Source of the DNA: Costus lasius | Lineage: Eukaryota; Streptophyta; Magnoliopsida; Zingiberales; Costaceae | Direction: 5' to 3' | NCBI GenBank assembly: GCA_027563935.2 | Contig: JANVAS020000239.1 | Location: forward strand, 1,364,001 to 1,428,000 | Length of the DNA stretch: 64,000 nucleotides | Shown here: in pieces, positions 63,382 through 64,000 of the stretch | Layout: every line of letters begins with the position of its first letter | Position numbering within the stretch: the first letter of the stretch is position 1 | Notes under the pieces: generated by a model | Told to the model about the DNA's origin: nothing | What the model saw: the letters and a program-made list of their open reading frames with translations, nothing else | The model's database searches: none | Program-made: the position numbers and the translations under genes

Positions 63382-63602
63382 CCCACTCAGTGGGCACGCC
63401 CATCTATCTTCAGACGGTGTGTGATTTCACCCGTGTGTTACAGAGAAGGGATTTATCGCTTCTCGTTGCTCAGCATAGCACGTGGTGGTCCAGGGAGTAG
63501 GTCAGGTCAGCTTGACCATGTGGGCTACATATGGGGCATATGTCAGCTATATGGAGGCAGCCATCTGTGGGATCAGAGACTGTGTTGTACCAACTCAGTT
63601 GG
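63382..63602 (+). repeat. Duplicated palindromic hairpin in the C5 leader
   Basis: CCCACTCAGTGGG (63382-63394) and CCAACTCAGTTGG (63590-63602) are paralogous: both follow GTGTTGTA and precede CAC. The third base pair differs, C:G in one and A:T in the other. The same pair, 208-210 bases apart, is in C1, C2 and C3. Confidence 0.8.
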
Positions 63603-63889
63603 CACAGTCGGCTGGATTTCCCAGATGAAGGGGAATCGCACGGGTTGGCGATTGGCAGGGACTGCCTACCAGAAATTAGTGCTTGTACTCTCTGTGCATC
63701 TTATCTCGCCTGAGCGGGACGCGGAGACCAAGTATGAAATCTGGATCCCATCTCACTAAAAGAGTGTTACTCTTTCGGACTGTTTAATGGATTTTTCAGT
63801 CAGATAAAATAGTGAGAAAAGAATCTTTCTTAAGTCCTGGATTGATTCTAAACATTGATACTGACCTTGCTGTTCTTGTATTGTTGTAG

Positions 63890-64000
63890 ATTCCTGCAGC
63901 AACGAACACCATGAGCTTCAATGTGCGATCCCTACTAGAAAGGGAGAAGTTTGCTGGGCCAAACTTCTCAGACAGGTATGGACACCTTAAGATTGTTCTT
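63890..64000 (+). CDS. C5 gag, N-terminal 37 codons (Ty1/copia)
   Basis: The frame starts ATT-CCT-GCA-GCA after the predicted acceptor and reads into the family Gag (MSFNVRSLLEREKFAGPNF at 63911 onward, then YGHLKIVL). Unlike its sisters it has an ATG (63911-63913) at the Gag start, where C2 has ACG and C1 and C3 have ACA, so an unspliced start is also possible for this copy. A Trp conserved in sisters (SDWYG) is Arg here. The rest is beyond the window. Confidence 0.85.
   Translation, partial: MPAATNTMSFNVRSLLEREKFAGPNFSDRYGHLKIVL

Larger units (their letters stand above)
61918..63889 (+). other. C5 leader, candidate intron containing the PBS
   Basis: 1972 bases from GTAAGA to TTGTTGTAG, with CTGAC at 63861-63865 as a branch-like site. 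PBS 62076-62087, tRNA-like module 62976-63034, hairpins 63382-63394 and 63590-63602. A + strand ORF at 63367-63759 (130 codons) overlaps the hairpins. Its first half resembles ORFs of C1 and C2 (CYREGIYRFSLLSIARGG), but the ends are not kept. Confidence 0.6.
2711..64000 (-). mobile_element. G1: Ty3/gypsy LTR retrotransposon, host of C1, C2 and C3
   Basis: G1 runs on the minus strand. Its 3' LTR starts at 2711 (TGTAGGGGTAGTTC) and its 5' LTR starts with the same sequence at 44223. Between them lie, in minus order, PBS, Gag, protease, RT, RNase H and integrase. C1 splits the 3' LTR, C2 splits the integrase and C3 splits the 5' LTR. The far end of the 5' LTR is beyond the window because C3, C4 and C5 are stacked inside it. 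All coding pieces I could compare are in one phase, broken only by stop codons: TAG 42701-42703, TGA 41684-41686, TAA 40706-40708 and TAG 13657-13659. An old, dead element. Confidence 0.9.
60374..64000 (+). mobile_element. C5: Ty1/copia element in + orientation, cut by the right edge
   Basis: 5' LTR, PBS, leader and the first Gag codons are seen on the + strand; the rest is outside the window. It sits in the C4 5' LTR with gttat (60369-60373) as likely target copy. Confidence 0.92.

Noticed and set aside
63367..63759. 130-codon ORF in the C5 leader as a gene
   Set aside because: Only part of the frame is kept in C1 and C2, and in C3 a stop interrupts it. Conservation is better explained by the RNA hairpins it overlaps.
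1..64000. Host genes, rRNA or a complete tRNA gene
   Set aside because: Every long ORF is retroelement gag or pol, and the tRNA-like parts lack a full cloverleaf. None supported.

Overview
This 64 kb window is intergenic DNA from a flowering plant. It consists almost wholly of nested LTR retrotransposons, and I see no host gene in it. The plant assignment rests on Ty1/copia and chromodomain-bearing Ty3/gypsy polyproteins of plant type, on primer-binding sites complementary to initiator tRNA-Met, on 5-bp target-site duplications (TSDs), and on premature stops that mostly look like CHG-methylation decay.

Layout, outermost to innermost. A broken copia element C0 (+ strand, 1432-2710) carries a partial LTR L0 (1-1431) and was split by a Ty3/gypsy element G1 (- strand, from 2711 to beyond the right edge). 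G1 holds copia C1 (3185-12308) in its 3' LTR, copia C2 (14660-40656) in its integrase, and copia C3 (from 44728) in its 5' LTR. Both LTRs of C2 are themselves interrupted. The 3' LTR holds a Tekay/Del-type gypsy solo LTR S1 (14871-28327), which holds a complete Tekay/Del-like element G2 (16354-27141), and also a copia solo LTR S2 (28396-30092). The 5' LTR holds an inverted copia solo LTR S3 (38029-39702). The 5' LTR of C3 is split by copia C4 (from 53490), whose 5' LTR is split by copia C5 (+ strand, 60374 to the right edge). Two branches therefore reach a nesting depth of five. The complete insertions C1, C2, S1, G2, S2 and S3 were each checked by matching 5-bp TSDs.

G2 is the best-preserved element: one 1534-codon gag-pol frame, two 3005-bp LTRs with only two differences noticed, a PBS, a PPT and a TSD. 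G1 keeps one reading frame broken only by nonsense codons and the C2 insertion. The copia family (C1-C5, L0, S2, S3) shares a U3 but has diverged R-U5 ends, and its gag-pol frames are damaged by stops, one-base deletions or a large deletion.

The most interesting signal is in the copia family. The gag frame of C1, C2 and C3 has no ATG at its start and is immediately preceded by an in-frame TAG that forms part of a good 3' splice site with an upstream CTGAC branch-like motif. Every LTR that covers the corresponding region carries an ATG-N6 mini-exon followed by GTA, a good 5' splice site. Joining the two is in frame in all four testable copies and would remove a 1.95-2.0 kb leader containing the PBS. 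This suggests that Gag is translated from a spliced RNA whose start codon lies in the LTR, while unspliced RNA serves as reverse-transcription template. The same leader contains a tRNA-like A box and T arm with compensatory changes, and a duplicated palindromic hairpin with a compensated base pair.
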